Of a stretch of 32,092 bases of DNA, positions 6,188-14,300 are shown piece after piece. Position 1 is the stretch's first letter; each line of letters starts with the position of its first letter. The position numbers were made by a program, and so were the translations under genes. Source of the DNA: a virus. The stretch covers positions 1 through 32,092 of the IMG/VR virus record IMGVR_UViG_3300044533_001301, one strand, 5' to 3'. Under the pieces are notes generated by a model, which did no database searches, was not told the origin of the DNA, and was given only the letters and a program-made list of their open reading frames with translations.

Positions 6188-6508
6188 ATGTTAGGTGTTA
6201 ATTCGGTTACTTTGATGGGTAAAGTTTACAACATTAAGAAGATGGTAAGTAAGAATGGAAAGCCAATTACTTTTTTCACTCTCACTACATATTCAAAGCA
6301 AGGTGAGGATAAAAAGGATAAAGCCCTATTTCATAATTGTGTATCTTACGGCAAGTTAGCTGAGATTCTAGGAGAGCATTTGACCGAGAAAAAAGAGTTA
6401 TTTGTTGATGGTGCGATTGATTACTATGACAAAGATGGGATAACAAAGACCCAGATTGTAGTTAAAGAATCTCAATTTATTGGGGATAAAAAGAATGATA
6501 ATATTTGA
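6188..6508 (+). CDS. ssb: Single-stranded DNA-binding protein (106 aa)
   Basis: OB-fold pattern: NSVTLMGKV at the start, then ITFFTLTTYS, then FHNCVSYGKLAEILGEHL and the KELFVDGAIDY strand, as in bacterial and phage SSB. Two ATGs lie in tandem (6185 and 6188). The second has GAGGG five bases upstream and is the better start, although the first overlaps the ERF stop. The protein is shorter than host SSB and lacks the acidic DDIPF-type tail, so it probably does not recruit host partners through that tail. It coats single strands for ERF. Confidence 0.85.
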   Translation: MLGVNSVTLMGKVYNIKKMVSKNGKPITFFTLTTYSKQGEDKKDKALFHNCVSYGKLAEILGEHLTEKKELFVDGAIDYYDKDGITKTQIVVKESQFIGDKKNDNI

Positions 6509-7148
6509 CCTTGAGACTACTGGGACAAATGTCTTTGATGCGGAAATCATTACAGGACATTTTCTTGCAGTAGATTCAAAGTTTAATTTAAGGTCAGAGT
6601 ATGTTATCCAGTGTAACCCTTGGAAGTGGTCTTATGAGGCTGAGCAGATTCATGGGATCACTAAAGAGCAAGCATCAAAGTATAAAAAGTTTAGTGAAGT
6701 TTATCCAGGATTATTGACTTGGCTTCAAGCAATGGATGATAACCAGATGTGGATGCATACTAATGCAAAGATGTTTGGTAAGTTAACCTTTTATGACCAT
6801 GCTGTTTTGCGCCTTAGAATGATGGATATGGGTGATGAGCCGTACTTTGAGATTGAAAAGCATAAGCCATATTCAACGCATACACTATGTAAAGTTTTAC
6901 AATCCCATTTTAACTTTGAGGGATTTAGTCTAGACTTGATTTGTAAAGAATTAGGAATTGAGTTAAAACACCATGATGCTAAGTCAGACACTTTTGCTTG
7001 TTATGAGATAATTAAAAAACTACTTCCAATGACAACACTGGAAGATTTATACAACTATGAAAGAGAGGTAGAAAATGAGTCTGTGGGAACTATCAAGAAG
7101 CATCCAAAAAAATCCAGAAAATTATCTTCAGTTGATCGACTCTTTTAA
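6495..7148 (+). CDS. DnaQ-like (DEDDh) 3'-5' exonuclease (217 aa)
   Basis: FDLETTG at residues 4-10 supplies the first Asp-Glu pair, FYDHAVL contains Asp101, and HHDAKSD (159-165) matches the Exo III signature His-x4-Asp. The start is taken at ATG 6495; a TTG at 6480 in the same frame would add five residues. It overlaps SSB by 14 bases and the next gene by 74. Probable role: trimming ends for ERF-dependent recombination, or repair; proofreading is less likely because no phage polymerase is visible. Confidence 0.85.
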   Translation: MIIFDLETTGTNVFDAEIITGHFLAVDSKFNLRSEYVIQCNPWKWSYEAEQIHGITKEQASKYKKFSEVYPGLLTWLQAMDDNQMWMHTNAKMFGKLTFYDHAVLRLRMMDMGDEPYFEIEKHKPYSTHTLCKVLQSHFNFEGFSLDLICKELGIELKHHDAKSDTFACYEIIKKLLPMTTLEDLYNYEREVENESVGTIKKHPKKSRKLSSVDRLF

Positions 7149-7443
7149 AACCGATACCAAAGAGATTAGATTATTTCTAGATTCCATTAGATCAAATGTT
7201 GTCTATGTAATCCCTGCGCTAATTGAGACCTTTGCTGAGAAATATAGATACCATGACCCAAAGACTTTAAAAGAGTTGATGGATTCTGAGTCAAATATTG
7301 GGAGCCTATTTGTCTTGGTGAACGATCAAAGTGACTGGACATATGTCGGGGTTAGTACCAATGGAAAGCCAATGGCCAGATTAATTAATTCAGATCTTGT
7401 ACTAGAATTGAATCCAGATGAGGAGATCAGATGGGTATTTTAA
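7075..7443 (+). CDS. Hypothetical early protein (122 aa)
   Basis: GAGAGG lies before the ATG, which sits 74 bases inside the exonuclease gene. The product starts MSLWELSRSI, is helical over the first 75 residues, then has beta-type sequence (SLFVLVNDQSDWTYVGVS... to the acidic C-terminus). No signal or membrane segment. No family recognised. The end overlaps the next gene by 13 bases. Confidence 0.65.
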   Translation: MSLWELSRSIQKNPENYLQLIDSFKTDTKEIRLFLDSIRSNVVYVIPALIETFAEKYRYHDPKTLKELMDSESNIGSLFVLVNDQSDWTYVGVSTNGKPMARLINSDLVLELNPDEEIRWVF

Positions 7444-7583
7444 AAATTTTAATAATTTTTTTACTTTCTTTTACGCTTGGTCAGCGCAAAGGTTACATGG
7501 AAGGCGTAGAGTCAATCGAGTTTGATAGGATCAATGCCAACATGAAGCTTCAGCAATGCCTAAGAATAGTGAGATCAGAGTGA
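7431..7583 (+). CDS. Small membrane or exported protein (50 aa)
   Basis: A strong site, GAGGAG, precedes the ATG. Residues 2-15 are strongly hydrophobic (GILKILIIFLLSFT) followed by a charged region, so the protein is either anchored in the inner membrane by its N-terminus or exported. The remainder is polar and contains one Cys. It is followed eight bases later by another tiny hydrophobic reading frame and then by the zinc-peptidase-like gene. Together they look like a small membrane module at the end of the early block. Confidence 0.6.
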   Translation: MGILKILIIFLLSFTLGQRKGYMEGVESIEFDRINANMKLQQCLRIVRSE

Positions 7584-7591
7584 GTTGGATA

Positions 7592-7663
7592 ATGTGGGCT
7601 TATCTTGTATTGGTATTAATAACATCATTAATTGTGGCTTATCATACGCCAATAGGAATGTAA
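7592..7663 (+). CDS. Possible 23-residue single-pass membrane peptide
   Basis: The ATG at 7592 opens a frame encoding an almost wholly hydrophobic stretch (MWAYLVLVLITSLIVAYHT) that ends in TAA overlapping the next ATG as TAATG (7661-7665). The hydrophobic run is the right length for one membrane helix. The ribosome site is weak. It may be a real peptide coupled to the peptidase-like gene, or a leader whose translation sets that gene's level. Confidence 0.4.
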   Translation: MWAYLVLVLITSLIVAYHTPIGM

Positions 7664-8085
7664 TGAGATTCAGAAATTGCCTTATCAGTAACGAAGTAAA
7701 CCATGCAATCAAGCAAGTTGAGAAGCTTTTGACAGAAGAATCATCAATGATAAAAGAATTATCAACCAAAAATGACTTCAAATATGGGTCTGGATCTGGT
7801 GAGTCAGTGGTTAAGAAATTACTCAAGGAAAGAGATCTGATCAATATCTATTCGTATCGCCCATGGAATCCACTAACTAAGGCAGTTGGGTATTATGATG
7901 GAAAGTATATTCACATAAATGTCAAAGCACTCGCCACATTCGATTTTGAAAAGCTTTGTGGTCTATTGCTCCATGAGTATTCACATTATTGTGGATTCTC
8001 GCATGGATCTAACTGGAAGGATAAAGATAAGACATTATACAGTGTGCCATATTATTTATCAGAAAATATAACTCGATGGGTTTAA
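7663..8085 (+). CDS. Metzincin-type zinc metallopeptidase-like protein (140 aa)
   Basis: HEYSHYCGFSH at residues 104-114 is a full HExxHxxGxxH zinc motif, the hallmark of metzincins (His104, Glu105, His108, Gly111, His114). The preceding helix and strand (KYIHINVKAL) fit the usual layout. The frame is open from a TTG at 7585, but ATG 7663 has AGGA five bases upstream and couples by TAATG to the tiny upstream frame, so I choose it. No signal peptide is seen in this form, so it would act in the cytoplasm unless the longer start is used. Target unknown; a role against host proteins or at lysis is possible. Confidence 0.65.
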   Translation: MRFRNCLISNEVNHAIKQVEKLLTEESSMIKELSTKNDFKYGSGSGESVVKKLLKERDLINIYSYRPWNPLTKAVGYYDGKYIHINVKALATFDFEKLCGLLLHEYSHYCGFSHGSNWKDKDKTLYSVPYYLSENITRWV

Positions 8086-8088
8086 GAT

Positions 8089-8162
8089 GGTAGGCAACTT
8101 CTCATCGTGATCTATCACCTACCAGACAGAATTAATCCAGGGAGGATTGATTAAATTCTCTG
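8089..8162. terminator. Convergent terminator region (two hairpins)
   Basis: Between the convergent early rightward and late leftward blocks lie two foldable elements. GGTAGG (8089-8094) pairs with CCTACC (8118-8123) around an inner GTGA-TCTA-TCAC hairpin. A longer imperfect stem (8123-8162) has the core AATCC-AGGGA-GGATT. Neither has a long T-run, so efficient intrinsic termination is uncertain, but the position fits a bidirectional stop. Confidence 0.5.
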
Positions 8163-8163
8163 A

Positions 8164-8589
8164 CTAATGATAGCTAGTGTCAAACTTTGACGATAATAAG
8201 TGCGTTCTAAGTATGACAATGATTGTTGGATCGCTTGAGTATTGAACTGATGCTGTTATATCTAGATTGTAGCAATCATCTATTCCCAGAGTCTCAAATA
8301 TCCCATCTTCTAGTGCTTTGATGCAGTTTGAAGTGTCGGCCTTAGACTTGCTGATCTTTCCCTGCTTAGTGATGAGCTTTGGAGTATAAAAAAAGAATTC
8401 AGTTGTGATGTATTGACTCTCAGAGTTAAAGGTAAATCCCTGATCCAGATAAGCATCCCTAGTTGCAACCTGTACAAGCCTTTTATAATTTGCCCCTTCT
8501 TTGCTTAAAAAACGCCTTCCTGAGGCATTTGTAGGGTATAGCCTATTAAGTGGTAAGGCATGGGCATCAATCTTTATTTTAAGCATCAT
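8164..8589 (-). CDS. rusA: RusA-family Holliday junction resolvase (141 aa)
   Basis: The RusA signature is present: KADTSNCIKALEDG (residues 83-96) followed by LGIDD (101-105), supplying the catalytic Asp residues (85, 95, 104/105). The N-terminus (ALPLNRLYPTN) matches the substrate-binding start of the family. RusA cuts four-way DNA junctions to give linear packaging substrates. It is the last gene of the late block, lying next to the convergent terminator. The start overlaps the upstream gene as ATGA, with a second Met next to it. Confidence 0.88.
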   Translation of the reverse strand: MMLKIKIDAHALPLNRLYPTNASGRRFLSKEGANYKRLVQVATRDAYLDQGFTFNSESQYITTEFFFYTPKLITKQGKISKSKADTSNCIKALEDGIFETLGIDDCYNLDITASVQYSSDPTIIVILRTHLLSSKFDTSYH

Positions 8590-8717
8590 AGTCTTGGAAC
8601 CTTTCCACCAAGTTTCACAATTAGAGCTTCAAACATTTTCATCCTGGTCTTATCCCCTGATGCCTTTGCTTGTAAATATTGCTCAATCCAATACTCTATC
8701 TGCTTAGGTTTAGTCAT
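8586..8717 (-). CDS. Small hypothetical protein (43 aa)
   Basis: A compact, basic, helical protein (MTKPKQIEYW... ending GGKVPRL). Its stop overlaps the RusA start as ATGA and its last codons contain a purine-rich site for RusA. Its own ribosome site is poor. No family recognised; the coupling is the main support. Confidence 0.55.
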   Translation of the reverse strand: MTKPKQIEYWIEQYLQAKASGDKTRMKMFEALIVKLGGKVPRL

Positions 8718-8731
8718 AGCAGTTTTGGGCT

Positions 8732-9100
8732 TCAAGGCATATCTCTTTTTTTAAGTCCGAATGAATTATTGATGAACCATTGCATCTTTTCTTTGTCATC
8801 AAATCTAAATATGACCTTTTTTTGTTTCCACTTAAAGCAGATTATAAATTCTTTGACACACTCTCTCCATTTGTATTCAACTCCCGAGCCATCCTTTGCC
8901 ATCGGATAAAAAGCAGCTTCTTTATTAAAAGGAATATTAATACCAGGATCACTAGCTTTATCTGAAATATGAACCAGTTTATTCTCTTCACTTTCTTGGA
9001 GTATATTTTGCGAATGTGGATGCGATTGTTCTAAGTTCGAGCATGATGCTATCAAGATGAAGATCAGACCGCTCATCATCAGGTTTGGATAACTCTTCAT
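8732..9100 (-). CDS. Putative outer-membrane lipoprotein, spanin-like position (122 aa)
   Basis: A type II signal peptide is clear: hydrophobic run LMMSGLIFILIASC with lipobox IASC and lipid-attachment Cys20. AAGGA precedes the ATG. The mature part is polar with two further Cys in CVKEFIIC. It lies after holin and endolysin genes, and its first 37 codons lie out of frame inside the preceding 73-codon gene, an arrangement like Rz/Rz1 spanins. It is longer than typical Rz1 and not Pro-rich, so an o-spanin role is inferred from position only. Confidence 0.65.
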   Translation of the reverse strand: MKSYPNLMMSGLIFILIASCSNLEQSHPHSQNILQESEENKLVHISDKASDPGINIPFNKEAAFYPMAKDGSGVEYKWRECVKEFIICFKWKQKKVIFRFDDKEKMQWFINNSFGLKKRDMP

Positions 9101-9209
9101 GGAAATCCTTTTCTAAGTCAATAACTCGGTCCAGATACTTTCTATCCACGATAGTATTGGATAACTTTAATCCTTCTTTCAAGATAGAAAGCACCAGACC
9201 GATTTCCAC
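8988..9209 (-). CDS. Small lysis-region protein (73 aa)
   Basis: The start is GTG at 9209, sharing one base with the holin stop (TAGTG). The product is an amphipathic helical protein (MEIGLVLSILKEGLKL... EELSKPDDERSD... to FAKYTPRK) without an obvious full membrane helix. The last 113 bases are shared with the start of the lipoprotein gene in another frame. It could be a diverged inner-membrane spanin partner or a holin accessory; neither is proved. Confidence 0.55.
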   Translation of the reverse strand: MEIGLVLSILKEGLKLSNTIVDRKYLDRVIDLEKDFHEELSKPDDERSDLHLDSIMLELRTIASTFAKYTPRK

Positions 9210-9355
9210 TATCTGCCCATTACTTTCTTAAGAGCATTCTTGATCAATTGAAATACGCCATTGGCTTCAACTGATGGGATAAAGCTTAGTGCTTCAGATA
9301 AGCACCATAAAAAACCAAGAATAGCGACTTTGTTTGCAATAATTACATCTAGCAT
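9209..9355 (-). CDS. Putative holin (48 aa)
   Basis: The short protein has a single hydrophobic segment (VAILGFLWCLSEALSFI, residues 10-26) followed by PSVEANGVFQLIKNALKK. The Leu-Ser-Glu-Ala plus Ile-Pro-x-x-x-Ala-Asn pattern is typical of small phage holin-like proteins I recognise. GGAGAT lies before the ATG. Location directly after the M15 peptidase gene supports a role in membrane permeabilisation at lysis. Confidence 0.65.
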   Translation of the reverse strand: MLDVIIANKVAILGFLWCLSEALSFIPSVEANGVFQLIKNALKKVMGR

Positions 9356-9363
9356 AATATCTC

Positions 9364-9762
9364 CTATGGATTAAAAATCCTGTTTTTTCTTTCCTTAATA
9401 TCTAAATGGACCCAATGTACTCTGTTTCCATCTTTGTCAGTTTTAACTGTGTAGTTTGGATTTTCTAGCCATAAACCGCATTGCTCTAGAAGATCAGTTC
9501 TTTTTGATAGCAATATTCCTATCTTCCCAAACTTGTCTAGAATATCAATCCCAGCGCATACTGTGTGTGTGCTTAATTTGGCACCACCAATTGTTTTATT
9601 AATCGCACTTGGTCTATACCCTGATGACACTGGTGCAGATATGTTCAGCCTTCCGAAAAGATAATTAACGCAACCTAATAGAATGGCAGCATTTCTTGCT
9701 TGAAGCATATCAAGGGGAAAATCTTTGTCCCTTCCCATCAAATATTCTTCTAGGGTGATCAT
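9364..9762 (-). CDS. Endolysin, M15A-family peptidase (132 aa)
   Basis: The peptidase M15A pattern is complete: SSGYRPSAIN (46-55) with GG, STH (His66), AGIDI (Asp73) and VHWVHLDI (His116, His119), giving the zinc ligands and catalytic residue. The family cuts peptide cross-links or stems in peptidoglycan. There is no signal peptide, so release depends on the neighbouring holin. Typical length for a single-domain phage M15A enzyme. Confidence 0.9.
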   Translation of the reverse strand: MITLEEYLMGRDKDFPLDMLQARNAAILLGCVNYLFGRLNISAPVSSGYRPSAINKTIGGAKLSTHTVCAGIDILDKFGKIGILLSKRTDLLEQCGLWLENPNYTVKTDKDGNRVHWVHLDIKERKNRIFNP

Positions 9763-9765
9763 TTA

Positions 9766-9915
9766 CTAAATCTTTTTAAGAAATTTTCCGGCTTTGTCTA
9801 ATTGCTTGGCTTCCCAACATGGTGAAGATTTAAATGATTCAGCTTTGCAAACTTCATAATTTCTTGTGCCGTTATGTGCTGACGTAACTAAAAAAGCAAA
9901 TAAAAATAAAAACAT
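9766..9915 (-). CDS. Small exported Cys-containing protein (49 aa)
   Basis: GGAG, overlapping the stop of the upstream gene, precedes the ATG. The first 13 residues are a strong signal-like run (MFLFLFAFLVTSA), so cleavage after Ala13 is likely. The remaining 36 residues carry two Cys (CKAESF, SPCWEA) able to form one disulfide. It lies next to the endolysin gene and may act in the periplasm during lysis or exclusion of other phages. No family recognised. Confidence 0.6.
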   Translation of the reverse strand: MFLFLFAFLVTSAHNGTRNYEVCKAESFKSSPCWEAKQLDKAGKFLKKI

Positions 9916-9923
9916 AAATACTC

Positions 9924-10262
9924 CTAGCAAGGTTTAATCATCAAGCCTTTTGCAAAATAAACAATTGGTTCGATGGTTTTATCAATTTCATAAGTTTTAA
10001 TTTCTTGTTGAGTCACTACATCTTCACCAAGTTCGTTTTGTGTCACAACTTCATTGATTGTGATAATTTCTTTTTTGATGATTAGTTTTTTGTCTTGATC
10101 AAATTCGTAAAACTTTGGAACCGAATCAATTCCAAAATAGAAATTCATATCAATTACTGACTTATCAAGCTTTAAACCTCGGCAAGTTGCATCAATAAAA
10201 ACATCGCCAACTTGATTTGCCCAAAAATTTCTAAAAATATCATTTACGAAAATACTAAACAT
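9924..10262 (-). CDS. Hypothetical virion-region protein (112 aa)
   Basis: The protein begins MFSIFVNDIF, has a mixed central part with NFYFGIDSVPKFYEF, then a charged Glu/Thr/Val-rich stretch, and ends FAKGLMIKPC. No signal peptide. It is the last gene of the fibre/tail-tip group before lysis genes, so a minor tail or fibre-assembly protein is possible. No family recognised. Confidence 0.55.
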   Translation of the reverse strand: MFSIFVNDIFRNFWANQVGDVFIDATCRGLKLDKSVIDMNFYFGIDSVPKFYEFDQDKKLIIKKEIITINEVVTQNELGEDVVTQQEIKTYEIDKTIEPIVYFAKGLMIKPC

Positions 10263-10271
10263 TATAAACCC

Positions 10272-10826
10272 CTAAGAAATCATATTGTATTCTTCAACGA
10301 TGTACTCGTTCCCCGTCAGAACGGTTCCTGACGGAACCCACAAGCCACTTACTAACTCATGAGCCGAAATAACTGAAAATGAAATCGACCCTGTCGAACC
10401 TGCGTTGGATGAACTAAGAACATAGCGAATTGTTCCGGCCCTTACATTGGTATTGAACGCCGTCCCTGTAGTTGTCCCTAGTGCTGACCTTGTGATAAGT
10501 GTGGTATTGTTTAAGCGTCCGTCATAACCGCCCGAGTAAATATAAATTGAACTCGATCCACTCGCTACTGATCCCGACCTAACGACCGACCACGCCGAAA
10601 CGTAAGCATATTCACCCATGCTTGCATAAACGTCTTGGGTTGCTCCGTTCCCTGCAATTGAAGCCGACTCCGAAGACGTATAGTAAAAATTAAATGAGTC
10701 CACAGAAAAGTAAGCCGATCTAGATGTGACTCTTGCATACTTTCCTGCCGGTATGGTGTATGAAGACGTTTTAATACTTGTCGATACAGGGCAGTTATTA
10801 AATGGAATTATAAAAGGTGCTGGCAT
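10272..10826 (-). CDS. Putative tail fibre or tip protein (184 aa)
   Basis: Very rich in Ser, Thr, Tyr and Gly with alternating beta-strand pattern, and few charged residues, as in receptor-facing fibre or decoration domains. The N-terminus (MPAPFIIPFNN) resembles that of the protein at 20630 (MPAPIIPDNK), which may be a virion-attachment signal. The gene is notably CpG-rich (five CpG in 10501-10560). Likely exposed on the tail tip; exact function unknown. Confidence 0.5.
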   Translation of the reverse strand: MPAPFIIPFNNCPVSTSIKTSSYTIPAGKYARVTSRSAYFSVDSFNFYYTSSESASIAGNGATQDVYASMGEYAYVSAWSVVRSGSVASGSSSIYIYSGGYDGRLNNTTLITRSALGTTTGTAFNTNVRAGTIRYVLSSSNAGSTGSISFSVISAHELVSGLWVPSGTVLTGNEYIVEEYNMIS

Positions 10827-10828
10827 AA

Positions 10829-11344
10829 TTATTCTCCGTAAACTGTGATTAAAAATTTACTCATGACACCACTTGCAGGCGTTTGAGTAATATCAAAACG
10901 CAAATAATTTCCCGGAACCATTGAAATCTTTGTTGGGTCAAAAACTTGGTTTGTGCTTTTTGCATAATCAGCAACAGAGGCAAAAGTTATTGATGGTTTT
11001 GTAGTAAAAATTGAAGTGAATGAAGTTGAGTTTAAATCAGTTGTACTTTTCTCAATATCAACTTCAAAAGTTCCTGATAATGAACCTTTTTCAAAAATCT
11101 GAACATATGCACTTGTTATTGTAAACGTGTCGTTAGATTCCCAATAAAAAAGACCTGTAGCCGTTGAAAATGATGAAGCATTTAAAACATAAAATTTTAT
11201 TATGGGAATTTTGCTAGTTGTCGACTCGATTGCATTTATCCGAGTTTCATGGTCATCAAAGTTATCTTTGACCTTCCCCCAAAGCTCGGCCTTAATGGCC
11301 TGGCCAACTGCAATCACTGCGGAAGAAATTGAACTGAATGCCAT
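10829..11344 (-). CDS. Putative tail fibre protein (171 aa)
   Basis: The N-terminal pattern (about residues 8-40: SAVIAVGQAI, LWGKVKDNFDDHETRI) recurs at the start of many phage fibre proteins, where it forms a virion-binding or trimerising helix. The remainder is beta-rich with a C-terminal strand ending VYGE. It lies between the large hub protein and the Ser/Thr-rich protein, as expected for a fibre at the tail end. Confidence 0.6.
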   Translation of the reverse strand: MAFSSISSAVIAVGQAIKAELWGKVKDNFDDHETRINAIESTTSKIPIIKFYVLNASSFSTATGLFYWESNDTFTITSAYVQIFEKGSLSGTFEVDIEKSTTDLNSTSFTSIFTTKPSITFASVADYAKSTNQVFDPTKISMVPGNYLRFDITQTPASGVMSKFLITVYGE

Positions 11345-11347
11345 AAC

Positions 11348-14300
11348 CTATCCTATGATGTTATTCCCTAAATTTTCTTCTGATGTTGGGTCAGGTGTCA
11401 ACACGTAATCGTCAACGATATAACCCCACCTTATCTTTTCATCGCTTGTCGCTGTCGAATAATCATTTGATGTGTCGGGGGCAATTGATGGAACGCGATT
11501 GAACACATTTCCAAGGTCAGAAATGACAATTTCAACGTCAGTTTGACCCTTTTTTGTCTCTGTTATGACACCGATCTTCATGTTGTCTTCACCGCCAAAC
11601 CTGTTAAAAAGCCTGTCTAAATTTAGAAAAAGCTTATCATTTAAAGACTTGGTGAAAAGGTTCATCTTTGATTTTAGTTTTACTTTTGTATTTGATAGTG
11701 AACTAAATAGCGCAAAGCGTTGGGCAATTATTTCAGATTTGTCAGATTCATAAAGATACAATTTCTTTTCAAGTTTATTTTTAATTCCAACAAACTTGTC
11801 AACAAAGCTTGAATTGTAGTCAAACGTTTCAAATGTGTCGTTTGTTGTGGCGTGGTCAACGAATGGCCTATAGGTTACGTTTATTTCATTGTAAATATTC
11901 GTGATTGATTCTGAACTAAAAGAAATTATATCATCATCTTTTATAATGTCTGTTTGGGATGGTTTAACAGAATTCAAAACATTGTATGAAATTTCTTGTG
12001 AACTGTTTCCGCAAATACTTCCAAAAATTGATTCGCTTATTTTTGTGATTGTGTCCCTTATTGAAGGCGGTTCACCCTCAAGGTTTTCAGGGATAATCAT
12101 CGACACAATAAAATCACAATCGGCTTTTGCTTGTAGGAATGAAGCTTCATTGACTGAAGGGAAACCGGCATCATTTAAAATCATGTGTCTAACGCAATCT
12201 GATGGCGTCTTAAGCCATAAAGATGAACTTTCATACCCTAAACAGTTGCATGTGATTAGTGAATCGTCAGTAACGTAATCAATGTTTTTTCTAAATGCTA
12301 GGGTTGTTTCTGTTGACCCTGTAAAAGGAATTCTTAAAACAATTTCCTGTTCTTTTACATCAATGATTTCAAAATAAGTGTTTTCGCCTGATGCGATTGA
12401 ATTTTTTCTTATGAAGTCTCTCGGCTTTAATATTGATCTAAAGTCAACGATTGATGATGTTGTAACGCTTCGGCTTCCGTTTACAAATGAAACGCTAACA
12501 CCAAGCATTTTTTCGTCAACAATATTAAATTCAGCGTTTGAGTTTAAAATAATTTTTGCATCGGAGGTGGTGTTTGAGTAAGTCCAATCGCGCGAGTAAA
12601 TAAGCTCTTTTTGACCAAAGAAAACGTTCTGAATTGGTAACTTTTTAATGGTCGCACCGACTGACGGTGAAGGTATAAGGGCGTTTTGTGTTACAAGTTC
12701 ATTCCCTGAAATTCTTCTGACGGAAACTAGGTTTCCATTTATCAAAACCTGATCACCATTAAAAATATCTTCAGTTGATGCCAAGATAAATCTGTTATTT
12801 GAAACAACTGATGTTATTGTTGTTGTTGGTTCTCTTAATTTATGTCCTGCAACATGCCATTCTCGGTTTGTGTTGTAGAACTTCACGTTTGGTTCGACGA
12901 TAAATGATTTTCCAACAATTGAAGGTTCAATCGAGTCAGACAATAAGGCCAAGGTGTTGCTTGAAACAAAGTCAATCGTTCCACTTATTTCCTTATTATC
13001 AACCTTTAAAATTTCTCCATTTTCTAGGAATTTTACCGTGTCACCTGAACAAAATTCAGAGATAAATTGCGTTCCTGTTCCAACAAGTCTTATATTTTTT
13101 TGGTCTGTGTTTGTTATGGTAAAAGCTGAAAATGTTGAAGGAATAAATTCCGTCATAGTCAATTCAGTGTCGCTAACAATGTATTCAACCTTCATATTTA
13201 TATCGGTTACACCATTGGAAAATTCAACCGAAGAACCTTGTTGGAGTTGTGACAAAAAAGACGTCCCGACACCATAAACTGATTTGTTTCCGGCCGACCA
13301 ATTTTTTGCTGTGAATGCTGAAAAAGAAATGCTGATGTCTGATGTTAGCGTCAAAGATGTGTTTGAAGTGACTGCAAAGACCTTGTAAAAGTAAGTTGCA
13401 ATACCGTTCGTAATTCTTATTTTTTGATTTGGTGAAATTTGCGTTAGAAATGACGTTCCAACACCTGTCACGGTTCTCGACCCTGCTCCTGCAGTTCCAG
13501 AGACTGTTCCTGTTAAATCGTTCGATACGTATGTTCCTGATGCTGTCCCTGTCACAACGCTTGCACTGATGTCGATTGTGATTGTTCCTGTTCCTGTATA
13601 ACCATCAAGTAAAGAATCAACACTTGCGCATTTTAACTGCTTGGCCTGGCCGTAAATTCTTCTTTTTGGTGTTCCAATAAGTGAATCGGCCAAAAACCCA
13701 TCAGATTCGCTAAATGTTGGAAGATTTAGTTTATCCCTAAGCCTAAAAATAAAATCTTTTACTTTGAAAACAACAGATTGTGATTCATAATTTTTTGATT
13801 CGACATAACCTTCAAATATTTTTCTTTTCTCGCTTAAAGCGGTAACAGGAAACCAAATGTAAAAATTGACAGATTTGTTTTCGAAAATATGGGTGTCATA
13901 AATCTGATCAAATAAACCAGTGTTGATAAGAGAAATCTCACTTGATGATTCAAGCACAACCCCCGTTGATTGGTCGTCAAGTCTTTGCCCGATAGAACCA
14001 ATTGAACTGATATAAGGAAGCCATTCTACGGCCTGGCCAGATGATAAATCATGAGGAAGATTTACAGGCTTATTTGAGAAAAAGTGAGTGTAAACAACGC
14101 TGATTTCTACAGTTTTTGGGTCAACATTTCCGACTGTATTTAGATACAATCTTTTATTCACTATGTCGTAAAAGAATTTTCCACTTGTAACAAGACCAAT
14201 CGAGGCAACACTTTGAAGCTCAATACCTGATTCTTTTACCGTAGAAACAAAAAAATCAACGTCACGATAGTAAACTGAACCAGAATAAAGCGTAAAAAGC

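Noticed and set aside
11901-12278. Long plus-strand frame (125 codons) inside the tail hub gene
   Set aside because: It is opposite a continuous 1010-codon gene with clear protein repeats, and has no start signals.
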